Shown piece by piece: positions 53,361-62,315 of a DNA stretch of 64,000 nt (within the stretch, counting starts at the first letter, position 1; each line of letters opens with the position of its first letter). Location of the stretch: assembly GCF_034350045.1 (NCBI RefSeq), contig NZ_CP133781.1, forward strand, positions 5,196,501-5,260,500. The letters are read 5' to 3'. The stretch is from Pseudomonas sp. CCI4.2. Its GTDB lineage: Bacteria > Pseudomonadota > Gammaproteobacteria > Pseudomonadales > Pseudomonadaceae. Both the position numbers and the translations under genes were made by a program. A model generated the notes under the pieces. The model was not told the origin of the DNA, made no database searches, and saw nothing but the letters and a program-made list of their open reading frames with translations.

Positions 53361-54386
53361 TTAGGGATAAACAACCTGGTCTGCACTGACAAACTGAAAC
53401 CGACTGGCAGCAGCAGCCGTAAAATTAATCCTGAGTATAGGAGCACGCTTACCGGTGGCTGCCATTTTTCGCTGAAATGACTGTGCGTCAGCCAACCCAC
53501 CTGCTTTTGCTACATCGTAAAAGAAGGCCACGGTCCATTTGCGCGTGTTTTCATTCCAAGTGGCGTTTCCAGCGCCTTCAGGTCCTCCATTAAAAAGCAT
53601 CACCTCATTCCATGAACTTTGGCCTGGGAATGCATTATGCGATGCAATAGCATTGCGCCAACCCTGGGTATTATCAGCGCTCCAAGAACATTGTTTATAA
53701 TTTACCTGACCCGCAGATTGGAAATGTTGATTCCACTGCGCCGCTGTCGAATAACCTAACTTATTGTCACAACTTCCCCACGCATAGCCAATATTAGGAC
53801 TGCCAAGCCCAGTCGACTCAAAGTCACAGCCTAGATAGTTTCGATTCATTGTTCTTGTGGTATAAGCGTCAAAAGGATAAATGCATTCAATTAGGGGGTT
53901 TCTGGTGGTTGAATAAACGGGATAAGTTATACCGGGTACCGTTTTCGCAATCGCATCAGCCGGATCCAGCAAAATATACCCTGCTCGTTTATAGAACGCA
54001 GTTGTATTCAAATCATGGCGAATCCACGAATACGAAGTCGCACGTAACTGCAGCGCAGTAGGGCTCGGTTCCCAAGGATTGAAAGCGCCATCGTCTGTCG
54101 TCCTCAATAGTATCCCCGTGCAGAAATAATAGCCTCGTGCTTTGCCCGTTCCATACTCCGTACAGGCGGTGGTGTCTTCGTTGTAGTTCTTGTTCATCAA
54201 CGCCGTAATACCCGGCCCGTCGCCCAAATCAGCTTGTATCGACGCCTTCCCCTGCATCGATGGGACAGGGGTGACATCTACAGGGACAAGCTCCACACCC
54301 TGCTCAGCAGGCTCGTACGTGGAAGGTACAGTACAGCCCATTAACACACTTATAAAACATACATATATCAACATTCCGCGTTTCAT
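53361..54386 (-). CDS. Lipoprotein with a halovibrin-like C-terminal domain (paralogue 1)
   Basis: Protein of 341 residues. The lipobox LMGC puts lipidated Cys at position 18. I start at the ATG at 54386, 8 nt after AAGGAG; the GTG three codons earlier is too close. After a short linker, a single domain (about 58-341) is shared with the proteins at 57778-58773 and 54503-55398: MNKNY, paired Cys, YFCTGILLR (Arg95), FNPW.PSP, SYSW (Ser118, Ser120), SSWNEVML (Glu261), AFFYD, GGLADAQ, PILRINFT and a terminal DQ. The domain recalls secreted halovibrins (NAD-degrading enzymes of Vibrio); this is recognition from memory. Last gene of the minus-strand cluster. Confidence 0.7.
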   Translation of the reverse strand: MKRGMLIYVCFISVLMGCTVPSTYEPAEQGVELVPVDVTPVPSMQGKASIQADLGDGPGITALMNKNYNEDTTACTEYGTGKARGYYFCTGILLRTTDDGAFNPWEPSPTALQLRATSYSWIRHDLNTTAFYKRAGYILLDPADAIAKTVPGITYPVYSTTRNPLIECIYPFDAYTTRTMNRNYLGCDFESTGLGSPNIGYAWGSCDNKLGYSTAAQWNQHFQSAGQVNYKQCSWSADNTQGWRNAIASHNAFPGQSSWNEVMLFNGGPEGAGNATWNENTRKWTVAFFYDVAKAGGLADAQSFQRKMAATGKRAPILRINFTAAAASRFQFVSADQVVYP

Positions 54387-54502
54387 GATTATCACTCCTT
54401 GATTTGATTTGACTGACCTTCAGTCATAACACTACTCATTCAAGATTAGGTTAATCTGGGTGTGCGCTATGCGGCACGTGCGATAATACCTTCCGTACAG
54501 GT

Positions 54503-55398
54503 CTAAGGCTGAGCGGCTTGATCGGTAGCGGCATAGCTGAACGGTTCGCCATTCAACTGGGCTAAATTCAGCCGCACTATCGGCACCCAACGACCCGTCT
54601 TGTTCTTGAACTTGGTCTGGTACGCCTTCGCTTCAGCCAATCCAGCACTCGCAGAGGTCTTATAAAAGAACGCTTCGATGGGCAGGCTTGCTCCGTAATC
54701 TTGGGGCCAGGTAGTTATCATAATCTCATTCCAAAGTGCTTCCATATTGGGAGGGCGTTTAGCGCGTACCTGATAGCTGGTGGCAAACTGTACGGCATCT
54801 GCAGTACTGAGTGAGCATTGATAATCGCGATTTAGAAGAGTCTGAGTATACGTGTACCACTGTTCCACTGTTCTAACATTGACACTAGAACAGGAGCTTA
54901 GATCTGCGGCCGGAACACTACGTGGCTTGAGACCACACCCACTGTTAGATCGAACACCGACAATAGTTCCCGCATCGTAGGCATATATACACAGGTAGAC
55001 AGGTGCTTTTTGTTGAGCAATCGCACTATTCTGGTCGAAAAAGATAAACCCGCTGTTGTGATAAAGGCTATCTACATGAGCGTCTACGCGCATATAAGAG
55101 AATGAAACCCCTCCCAGCTTTACGGCGCTAGGGCTTGGGTCCCAAGGGTCGAAATTTCCATTTTCCGTGGCCCGTATGACAACACCATCGCAATAGTAGG
55201 CTGGTGTGTCACCCGAACACGAATCACGTGTATCACGGTATCGCGCGTTGATTGCTTTTGCTGCGTCCTCGCCTGGCGTCGAGCCCGCGATAATATGGAG
55301 GGTTAACGGCTGCGATATCTCGAGAGGATTGCCATCGATACCGACACTGTAAGTCACCACTGCATCGCCATCGACATCTTTGGCGATCTCGGTTTTAG
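54503..55398 (-). pseudogene. 3' part of an IS-split lipoprotein gene (paralogue 2): end of an Ig-like repeat plus halovibrin-like domain
   Basis: Downstream half of the gene whose 5' part is at 56596-57226. It resumes at KTEIAKDVDG, completes the second Ig-like repeat (to about residue 250 of the joined protein), and then encodes the shared C-terminal domain (about 252-507: INARY, YYCDGVVIR, FDPW.PSP, SFSYMR, ALWNEIMI, AFFYK, PIVRLNL, TDQ). Deleting the IS and one TAG repeat joins the halves exactly in frame. No start codon with a ribosome-binding site leads this part, so the toxin-like domain is probably not translated. A long chimeric frame continuing into the IS is not a gene. Confidence 0.88.
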
Positions 55399-56595
55399 GG
55401 AAACTCTGAAAAAGGTTTTCAAATCTGGTGAAATGTCCCCCATCACATGAGCCGAGCGGTTGCCCCCCATGAAGCAAATTTCTTTCGCCGATGCCGAGTA
55501 CGCCGGTAAACGTAAGCGAACCCGCCGTGAGATTTTCCTGAGCGAGATGGACAAGGTCGTCCCCTGGAAGGGGTTGATCGCTTTGATCGAGCCGCATTAT
55601 CCAAAAGGCGAAGGGGGCCGCCCGGCGTATCCCTTGATGGCCATGTTGCGTGTGCACCTGATGCAGAACTGGTTCGGCTATAGCGATCCAGCAATGGAAG
55701 AGTCTCTTTATGAGACCACGATTCTGCGCCAGTTCGCGGGGTTGAATCTGGAACGCATTCCCGACGAAACCACGATTCTCAACTTCCGTCGCCTGCTGGA
55801 GAAAAACCATCTTGCCGGGGGAATCCTGGAGGTCATTAATGGCTACCTGGGAGACCGAGGTTTGATGCTTCGTCAGGGCACAATTGTTGATGCCACGATC
55901 ATTCATGCGCCGACGTCGACCAAGAATAAAGAGGGTAAACGCGACCCCGAAATGCATCAGACCAAGAAAGGTAATCAATATTTTTTCGGGATGAAAGCGC
56001 ACATCGGAGTAGACGCTGATACGGGTCTGACGCACAGCGTGGTGGGCACGGCAGCCAATGTCGCGGACGTCACTCAAGTCGATCAGTTGCTGCACGGCGA
56101 AGAGACCCATCTCTGTGGCGACGCGGGCTACACCGGCGTAGAAAAGCGGCTTGAACATGAGGGGCGCGAGATGATCTGGTCGATCTCCGCCAGGCCCAGC
56201 AGCCGCCGCAAACATGGAGAAAAAAGCGTCATTGGCCGTGCGTTGCGCAAGATTGAATACGCCAAATCGCAAACTCGGGCCAAGGTTGAGCACCCGTTTC
56301 GGGTGATCAAGCGCCAGTTTGGTTACACCAAGGTGCGGTTTCGCGGGTTGGTAAAGAACACGGCGCAGTTGGTGACACTGTTTGCACTGTCGAATCTGTG
56401 GATGGCGCGCCGACATTTGATGGAGCCTATAGGACAGGTGCGTCCGCAGTATGGAAATTAAGGGTTAATAAGTGCTTAAAACCGGCTTATTCATCAATAA
56501 AAGCCGATATTTTCGAAATTTCAGTGAAGTACTTTCTTTCGGAGCGCTTGACGCCCGATTTGCCAGAAAAAGAAGGTCTTATTTCAGACCTTCCC
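55399..56595 (+). mobile_element. IS5-family insertion sequence, copy 2 (1197 bp)
   Basis: Same sequence as 29999-31195 by eye, in the same orientation. Target duplication TAG at 55396-55398 and 56596-56598; the base before it differs (T on the left, C on the right), so the duplication is 3 bp and the terminal C belongs to the element. It is inserted antisense within a lipoprotein gene. Confidence 0.92.
55469..56461 (+). CDS. IS5-family DDE transposase, copy 2
   Basis: Identical in protein sequence to the transposase at 30069-31061, including the three catalytic acids (VDAT, GDAGY, KVEHP). The identity of the two copies suggests recent transposition or gene conversion, so the insertion into the lipoprotein gene is likely recent. 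Confidence 0.92.
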   Translation: MKQISFADAEYAGKRKRTRREIFLSEMDKVVPWKGLIALIEPHYPKGEGGRPAYPLMAMLRVHLMQNWFGYSDPAMEESLYETTILRQFAGLNLERIPDETTILNFRRLLEKNHLAGGILEVINGYLGDRGLMLRQGTIVDATIIHAPTSTKNKEGKRDPEMHQTKKGNQYFFGMKAHIGVDADTGLTHSVVGTAANVADVTQVDQLLHGEETHLCGDAGYTGVEKRLEHEGREMIWSISARPSSRRKHGEKSVIGRALRKIEYAKSQTRAKVEHPFRVIKRQFGYTKVRFRGLVKNTAQLVTLFALSNLWMARRHLMEPIGQVRPQYGN

Positions 56596-57226
56596 TAGGA
56601 ATTTTGAACTGTATCGGGCGCTCCGTGCCCACCTTTTGTACCGGCGCGTTGTAAACAGACTTGCCGGTCCAGCGCATGCCCACGGTATGACCACTTTCGG
56701 CCTCGTAGGTGGTAATGGCTGTTGCGGTTGTGCCCAACGTACTTAAATCGATTTCGTTATCAGGAGCTTCCGTTACAATCGGTTTAGGCAATTTATCGGG
56801 TGTTGATCCACTGATAACACTGATGGATTGCGGTCGAGAAATTTCAAGAGGGTTGGTCCCGACGCCTACGCTGTAAGTCACCACTGCACTACCACCGACG
56901 TCTTTGGCGATCTCGGTTTTGGGAATGTTGAACTGTATTGGACGCGCCGTACCCACTGTCTGTACTGGCGCATTGTAAACAGATTTGCCGGTCCATCGCA
57001 TGCCCACGGTATGACCGCTTTCGGCCTCGTAGGTGGCAATGATGGTTGCGGTTGTGCCTAAAGTGCTTAAGTTGATTTCGTTATTAGGAGCTTCCGTTAC
57101 GATGGCGGGTGGCAAGTCGAGTGCCTGCGTAGAACGGGAGAGAGTCGACACAGTATTTGTTGCGCTGTAGCTACATCCAAAGAGCAGGCAACTTAATATC
57201 AGGGGCAAATAGTTAATAGGAGTCAT
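56596..57226 (-). pseudogene. 5' part of an IS-split lipoprotein gene (paralogue 2): lipoprotein signal and Ig-like repeats
   Basis: Begins at the ATG at 57226 with a lipoprotein signal (lipobox LFGC, Cys18). Two nearly identical repeats of period 108 follow, starting at residues 42 and 150 (VTEAP.NEI.LSTLGTTAT, SGHTVGMRWTGKSVYNAP, RPIQF.IPKTEIAKDV, AVVTYSVG). The second is cut at residue 210 by the IS, after which only a few residues (REGLK) are read before a stop. The repeat pattern (MRWTG ... IP ... VTYSVG) is the one found in the giant proteins encoded upstream. The intact gene would give 507 residues. Confidence 0.88.
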
Positions 57227-57326
57227 GATTCGATATCTCGTTTACAAAAATAGCAATTTAGGTATTTCTCCAACCAACCTTACGTGCGAGAGGTGCATGT
57301 AAGGTTGACGCCCTGGGAGGCTATAT

Positions 57327-57737
57327 TTATTCAAACGGCGGCTGCGGCTTAGGCGTTACCACATTACAACCCGCTGCGACGCTGTCTGCATTCCCGACAT
57401 AGGGCCGCCATGGGTCGAGGTTCCATTCGGGCTTAGTCCTGGCAATTTGCAAATGACAGGTCAGCTGATTAATCATGCCTCGGGTATTGACCCAATACTG
57501 ATCTCCCGAAAACTTCTTGGCTATTTCATAAAACATGTAAGCCGTTTCATCTGCACCAATCCCCCGCCCACAGACAGTCGGCTTTAGTTCCAGGGTCCAC
57601 TCATTAAACCGATATACCCACTGACCGCTTTCAATATATTCCGCACACCCCGGCACACGCACGGGGTCGGCGGCATCCGAATAGTTAATCCATCCAATAC
57701 TTGAAAGGACAAATAGGCAGAATGCTGCGATTTTCAT
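57327..57737 (-). CDS. Small secreted protein, DUF2599-like
   Basis: Protein of 136 residues with a clear signal peptide (to about NYSDA-ADP). The mature part has WVYRFNEWTLELKPT near the start, and later NQLTCHLQIA and WNLDPWRPYVG, ending with a Cys-Asn (GCN). I recognise this as the DUF2599 pattern from memory. Four Cys in the mature part could form two disulphides. It lies between two lipoprotein genes on the same strand (40 bp after one, 100 bp before the other), so it belongs to the cluster. Function unknown; an inhibitor, chaperone or partner of the neighbouring enzyme-like lipoproteins are all possible. Confidence 0.65.
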   Translation of the reverse strand: MKIAAFCLFVLSSIGWINYSDAADPVRVPGCAEYIESGQWVYRFNEWTLELKPTVCGRGIGADETAYMFYEIAKKFSGDQYWVNTRGMINQLTCHLQIARTKPEWNLDPWRPYVGNADSVAAGCNVVTPKPQPPFE

Positions 57738-57777
57738 GATCTTCTCCTTAATATATAAGTATGGCGCATCGCCAGAA

Positions 57778-58773
57778 TTACTGCGAAACTGCCTGATCGG
57801 TAACTACATACGCGAAACGTTTTGCCGCCGCCGCCGTAAAATCCAATCTCAATATGGGAACATTATAGCCATTGGCATTTAACTTTAATTGAAAGTTTTT
57901 TGCCGCTGCTAAACCACCCGACCGATTGACATCATAAAAGAATGCGGCGATATACGGCTTCAGACTGTTGCCGTTATCACCTGTCTTATTATTGAGCAAT
58001 ATTTCATTCCACACGTTTGCGTGTTGAGGAAAAGCAGGCCGTGAAGCAATCATCGCATTCCAGCCACTTTGGCTTTCCATATTCCATGAGCATTGACCTC
58101 CTAGCGCTGGTCCGTGCGCAACTAAATAGGCATTCCATTGTGATGCTGTCGTAATTCCCAAAGCGTCACATGAGCCCCAGCCATAGGAGTTGTTGGTTTG
58201 TACTTCGCGTTGCAATGGTGTGTCATTTAAGGTTGGCGTTTGCTTGACGCGCCTCACACCGCACCCTTGATGATTATTGGGATTTGCCAGCGTGCCCGCA
58301 TCAAAGGGATATAAACAGATGAACCCCGTGTCCAGTGCCTGCAACCCATGCGAATTGCCCTCTGCTTTGTTGCGCAAAATCAATCCGGCGGGGTGATACA
58401 GCGTCTTATTGCTGATGTCCTGCCGTATCCAGGAATAAGACGTAGCTCCCAAGGCAATCGACGACGGGCTGTAGGTCCAAGGGTCGAAGTTTCCATCGTC
58501 AACGGTGCGCAACAGTACACCGCTACAGTAATAATGCCCTCTAGGCAAACTGGTTCCGTACTCCCGACAATTATTCTGGGACTCTCCGTAATTTCTGTTC
58601 ATGGCCTCAAGCACATCAGCAGGCGGCTGAACGCCTTTGATGGCCTGCGGTTTTTGTTCCTGCTGCAATTCGTTAAAAGTTCCACGACGCTCTGGTGAGA
58701 CGTCGAGTTGTTGCTCAGCACAGGCGACCAGCCACAGGCTGAAAATGCACGTCACTATCCGATTCGTCTTCAT
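57778..58773 (-). CDS. Lipoprotein with a halovibrin-like C-terminal domain (paralogue 3)
   Basis: Protein of 331 residues with lipobox LVAC (Cys18), preceded by AAGGAGAGG. A Gln-rich linker (about 20-50) leads to the shared domain (about 52-331): MNRNYGES, YYCSGVLLR (Arg89), FDPW..SP, SYSW (Ser112, Ser114), NVWNEILL (Glu257), AFFYDVNRSGGLAAAK, VPILRLDFTAAAAKRF and a terminal DQ. It is closest to paralogue 1 and less close to paralogue 2. The gene begins 63 bp after the giant repeat protein gene. The halovibrin likeness is from memory; the outer-membrane or surface location is inferred from the lipid anchor and the absence of Asp at +2. Confidence 0.7.
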   Translation of the reverse strand: MKTNRIVTCIFSLWLVACAEQQLDVSPERRGTFNELQQEQKPQAIKGVQPPADVLEAMNRNYGESQNNCREYGTSLPRGHYYCSGVLLRTVDDGNFDPWTYSPSSIALGATSYSWIRQDISNKTLYHPAGLILRNKAEGNSHGLQALDTGFICLYPFDAGTLANPNNHQGCGVRRVKQTPTLNDTPLQREVQTNNSYGWGSCDALGITTASQWNAYLVAHGPALGGQCSWNMESQSGWNAMIASRPAFPQHANVWNEILLNNKTGDNGNSLKPYIAAFFYDVNRSGGLAAAKNFQLKLNANGYNVPILRLDFTAAAAKRFAYVVTDQAVSQ

Positions 58774-58836
58774 GACAAATACCTCTCCTTGTTAATTACA
58801 CCGCCGCGTGTCAGTGTTATAAACACTGACTTCTCA

Positions 58837-61800
58837 TCAAGGGATATCAATTCGCAGCAGTTGTGAGTAGATCAATAAGTTATTGCCCACCCCGACGCTG
58901 TAATTGATTAGCACTCTTGCACCCCGATTTTCGATAACCCACTGCGAGGGGATCGTAAACCGGGTTACTCCACCATTACTTGGCGGATGCTGTACACCGG
59001 TAACACGATCCGTCATACCTCTCCAGCGAATAGCAATCGTATGGCTGGTCAAACTGCCCATGTAGGTGACACTCACGGTTGTATTACCCGCATTTATGGT
59101 CGGTGCCACCAGATCCAGCGCTTGAGGCAATACATTCAAACTCAATATTCTTGAAGCAATGATCGGCCCATCCAGCTGTTCCACAACTGAATAATTAACA
59201 TCCACCAGACGACCTATTGAATCGATGACTTCATCGCGCCAGATCGTAAAATTAATCGGCGCAATGCGCTCAACAATTTCGACAGTGGTTTGAAATACAA
59301 CCCGAGAAGCCCAGCGCACCCTCACCGTTTGGCCCACATCCATGCCCGTATACTGTGGCACCACAACAGTGACATCCGCACCGCTTGAAAGCATTGAAAA
59401 ATCCAGCTGATCTTTGTCATCGCCAATTGCACCGACCACCTCGGGCCGAATCAGGTCAAGACTTTCTCCCGTTTCCACAACCGAGATGGCTAAGGGCAAC
59501 GAAACAATAATTGGCCCCTTTCGCGAGTAGCTATAGGTAACAGTTACCCGTTTTTCGATATCTTCCCGCGCCCATGCCAATGGGATCTCGAAATCCAGAG
59601 GGGCAATGGCATCAATCGTTTTGATAGCCGTCTCGTGCAGATTTACACCCACCCAGCGAACACGCACGGTATCGTCGATATTCATATCGTAATTTGGCAC
59701 TCGCACCGTGACCTGAGTCAGCCCTGTGAGATCCAGAATGTTTGCCGCATTGTCTTCCAAAATATCCGGCGCGGGGGGCTCGGGCACCGCCTGAAATTCG
59801 ATGGTAAAAGTACGCACACTGGACTCTAGCCCGGCGCCATAAAGCGCCTTGGCTTTCATGACGTAAAGCCCGCTCGCCCGATTGGGAAACATTCGGGTCC
59901 ACTCACCACCGTTATTCGCCGTTGCAGCGCCAAGACTCTGAGTTCGATCAAAGATTTCAACCATTTTGTTGGCCTGCGCCGACCCGCTCAGGGTCACGTT
60001 GGTGTCGAAAGTTATGGTGTTTTCCGGAATCTCTATGCCTTGGGAGTCCTTGACGTGGGTGATGGTTGGCACTACTGAGTCATCAAACTTCTTGACGGTG
60101 TAAACTGCCGCGGGAAATGCAATGGAGGAAGCCTCGCTAGACGCACCGTCAAACGTTACTTTGACCACCACTCGCAACTCATTTCCGTTCGAAAACTGCT
60201 CCAACTGCGCCCGTGAAATATCGCGACTAATACCATTAATCACATCCTCTACAGTAATGGGATAAGCCTCTAACAACTTCAAGGTAGGCACCCCATTCGG
60301 TCCACTTACCGTTAACCAAACCCTTTGCCCCGTTGCACTCAATGGCCATTTAGCCACCACCACATGGGCATCGCCGGTAAAGGTGTTCAAATCCAGTACT
60401 CTGGTAACTTGATCGGCCTCTGTCACCACCGGCCTGGACTTGCCCAGCTCGCTGTCGGGTAGTGGCGATACGGTCAATCGCAATACATCCGAGGACGACA
60501 CCTCCATGCCGCGAACCACGCCATAATCCACGTCGAAGGTCTTCCCTAATGAAGCTGCCACCACGCTGGGAGGGACAAGAAAGTCGACTGACTTGTTGGT
60601 ATTACCTGGTTGCCAATCCACTGTATCGTTTTTGCCATTCCAGATCGGCGCAATGGTGTCGGTGGGCAGCATGTCGTCATAGGCCACCGTCATTGTCGCT
60701 CCCGCCAGGGCCTTCATGGGGTCGAGCACGCCACCCGGGGCATCTTTCACTGTTGGTGCTGGGTAGGTCGCAGGGATTGCCGCCTTGACTTGATAAGTTG
60801 TCGATGCCGATCCCTGCGAAATACCAGTCGCCTTGAACACCACCTGATAGGTCAACTCCAGCGTACCGCCGCCCAGCGGGTCGAGGTTTTGCCGAAGGAC
60901 AACAAACGTGGTCGCAAGCAGTTCCTCACCGACCTTGATGACGTATTCATCGGTGTAGTTGACCGGACCACCGGCGGTAGGCGTGCCTTTCCAACTGAGC
61001 AGGATTTTGTCTCCGGCATTCTGTCCGGTGTAGGCCGCAATGCTCACAGTAACGCTGTCGCCCGTGACGAGTGCCAGATCAATGATGGCGGTACCTCCAG
61101 CCTCCAGCACCACCGGCCCGGCAAGTTCAACCGGCAGCCCGGTGAGGGTGATGCTGGTGGTTTTCGATTGCTTGGGTTCGGTTACGCCTTGTTGAACCAG
61201 GCTGTAGCGCGCCACCGCCGAGCCGCCAGCGATTTGTCTCAGGTGAACGTTGGGGATGATGAACGTCGCATGGTCGAAGACCGGGTCGTCTATGGGTAGT
61301 GGCGGTAGGTTAAGGCTGATATCAGCCATTGGTGTCTTGCCCACCCACGTAAGAGTGACCACATAGGCATTACCATTGCCGATATAACTTGGGATGACCA
61401 CATGCGCATCGTTATCGCCCAGCGCTTCCAGATCGAGAATTAATGTCGCGCGGTCCGCTTCCTCAACACGAGGAGCAGGCAGCGCGTCAGGGTCGATTTC
61501 TACCGTGACGTAGGTCGAAGGCGAGACCAGGGAGTAGTTGTCGACGATGTCGCGAATTTCATAATTGACCAGCAGCTTGTCGCTGCTCATACCCTGTTCG
61601 AGCACCTCGGGCGGAATGATTACATCCACTGGTCCCAACGTTTGCAACTTCGGATACGGCACCCGGATGTTGTTCCACATCACGGTTAGTTCATCGCCGA
61701 CCTCTTGATTGATCCACTTCGGGACCGACACGGTTACCGTCGCCTCTGGACTGCTGACCGGGTCCGGGCTCACGGTGCAGAGCGCCATGTTTTCGTTGAA

Positions 61801-62181
61801 CGCCGTATCCGTTTCGGGGTCAAGTCCGCCTGGCACCCGCCGATTGACGGCAATGATCCGGCTAGGCGATTTTTGCAGGTCCTCGGCTTCATGGTCATAT
61901 AGCGTGTAATACACATCACCCTCGGGGTCGAGAATACGGCTGGGCGAGACGTTAAAACTTAGCCAGCCCTTGTCGATGGTGGGCTGATTCAAATCGTACT
62001 GTTGCGCTATATCGCCATCCCAAAACAGGGTAATGGTGTCTCCTACTCGCGTGACATCGGGGAGTTTGGAGATCAGCCCGATAAACGAAGTAGGGTCGTA
62101 CAATTGGTGATACCCCAAGCCAAGACGTGGGTTGTCAGGAGAATCGTTGATGTCGGTAAAAACCAGATCGTTGAGGGCCAT
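58837..62181 (-). CDS. Giant Ig-like-repeat protein (1114 residues), no signal peptide
   Basis: Mostly beta-strand modular protein that I cannot name. After an N-terminal region of about 120 residues (MALNDLVFTDIND..., containing RRVPGG) it has roughly nine repeats of 95-110 residues. Each has a strand VTV.VP.Y, a W.G motif (LTWVG, LSWKG, IRWRG, VRWVG), an IP strand and V.Y.V, often opened by a VTEAD/APDILE-type linker. A distinct bacterial Ig-like unit (NVTLSGSAQANKMVEIFD) lies near residues 735-815. No N-terminal signal, no nonapeptide repeats and no LPXTG motif are present, so the export route is unclear. The same repeat type occurs in the IS-split lipoprotein, tying the genes together. 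Confidence 0.75.
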   Translation of the reverse strand: MALNDLVFTDINDSPDNPRLGLGYHQLYDPTSFIGLISKLPDVTRVGDTITLFWDGDIAQQYDLNQPTIDKGWLSFNVSPSRILDPEGDVYYTLYDHEAEDLQKSPSRIIAVNRRVPGGLDPETDTAFNENMALCTVSPDPVSSPEATVTVSVPKWINQEVGDELTVMWNNIRVPYPKLQTLGPVDVIIPPEVLEQGMSSDKLLVNYEIRDIVDNYSLVSPSTYVTVEIDPDALPAPRVEEADRATLILDLEALGDNDAHVVIPSYIGNGNAYVVTLTWVGKTPMADISLNLPPLPIDDPVFDHATFIIPNVHLRQIAGGSAVARYSLVQQGVTEPKQSKTTSITLTGLPVELAGPVVLEAGGTAIIDLALVTGDSVTVSIAAYTGQNAGDKILLSWKGTPTAGGPVNYTDEYVIKVGEELLATTFVVLRQNLDPLGGGTLELTYQVVFKATGISQGSASTTYQVKAAIPATYPAPTVKDAPGGVLDPMKALAGATMTVAYDDMLPTDTIAPIWNGKNDTVDWQPGNTNKSVDFLVPPSVVAASLGKTFDVDYGVVRGMEVSSSDVLRLTVSPLPDSELGKSRPVVTEADQVTRVLDLNTFTGDAHVVVAKWPLSATGQRVWLTVSGPNGVPTLKLLEAYPITVEDVINGISRDISRAQLEQFSNGNELRVVVKVTFDGASSEASSIAFPAAVYTVKKFDDSVVPTITHVKDSQGIEIPENTITFDTNVTLSGSAQANKMVEIFDRTQSLGAATANNGGEWTRMFPNRASGLYVMKAKALYGAGLESSVRTFTIEFQAVPEPPAPDILEDNAANILDLTGLTQVTVRVPNYDMNIDDTVRVRWVGVNLHETAIKTIDAIAPLDFEIPLAWAREDIEKRVTVTYSYSRKGPIIVSLPLAISVVETGESLDLIRPEVVGAIGDDKDQLDFSMLSSGADVTVVVPQYTGMDVGQTVRVRWASRVVFQTTVEIVERIAPINFTIWRDEVIDSIGRLVDVNYSVVEQLDGPIIASRILSLNVLPQALDLVAPTINAGNTTVSVTYMGSLTSHTIAIRWRGMTDRVTGVQHPPSNGGVTRFTIPSQWVIENRGARVLINYSVGVGNNLLIYSQLLRIDIP

Positions 62182-62315
62182 GATTGTTCTTCCTTGAAGT
62201 ATGAAACCGAACCGAAGTGTGCGCCGTGTCTAAAAGTGGCAGCTGTAGTGCCACTGATTGACCCTCGTCTTTTTGGCTAAGTGCCTATCAGTGATAGGGG
62301 CGCCTTATTCATTTA

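Noticed and set aside
54503..56416. A 637-codon minus-strand open frame running through the IS into the lipoprotein fragment
   Set aside because: Its first two thirds are the antisense strand of the transposase gene; only the part after the IS border (55398 downward) is host coding sequence.
29999..56595. A 25-kb composite transposon between the two IS copies
   Set aside because: The interval holds core genes (minCDE, rluA, apeB, lpxL type) in conserved order, and each IS has its own distinct target duplication, so they inserted independently.
56596..62181. CRISPR array or other short tandem repeat array
   Set aside because: The repetition here is protein-level domain repetition with a period of about 95-110 residues; there are no regular DNA repeats with unique spacers.
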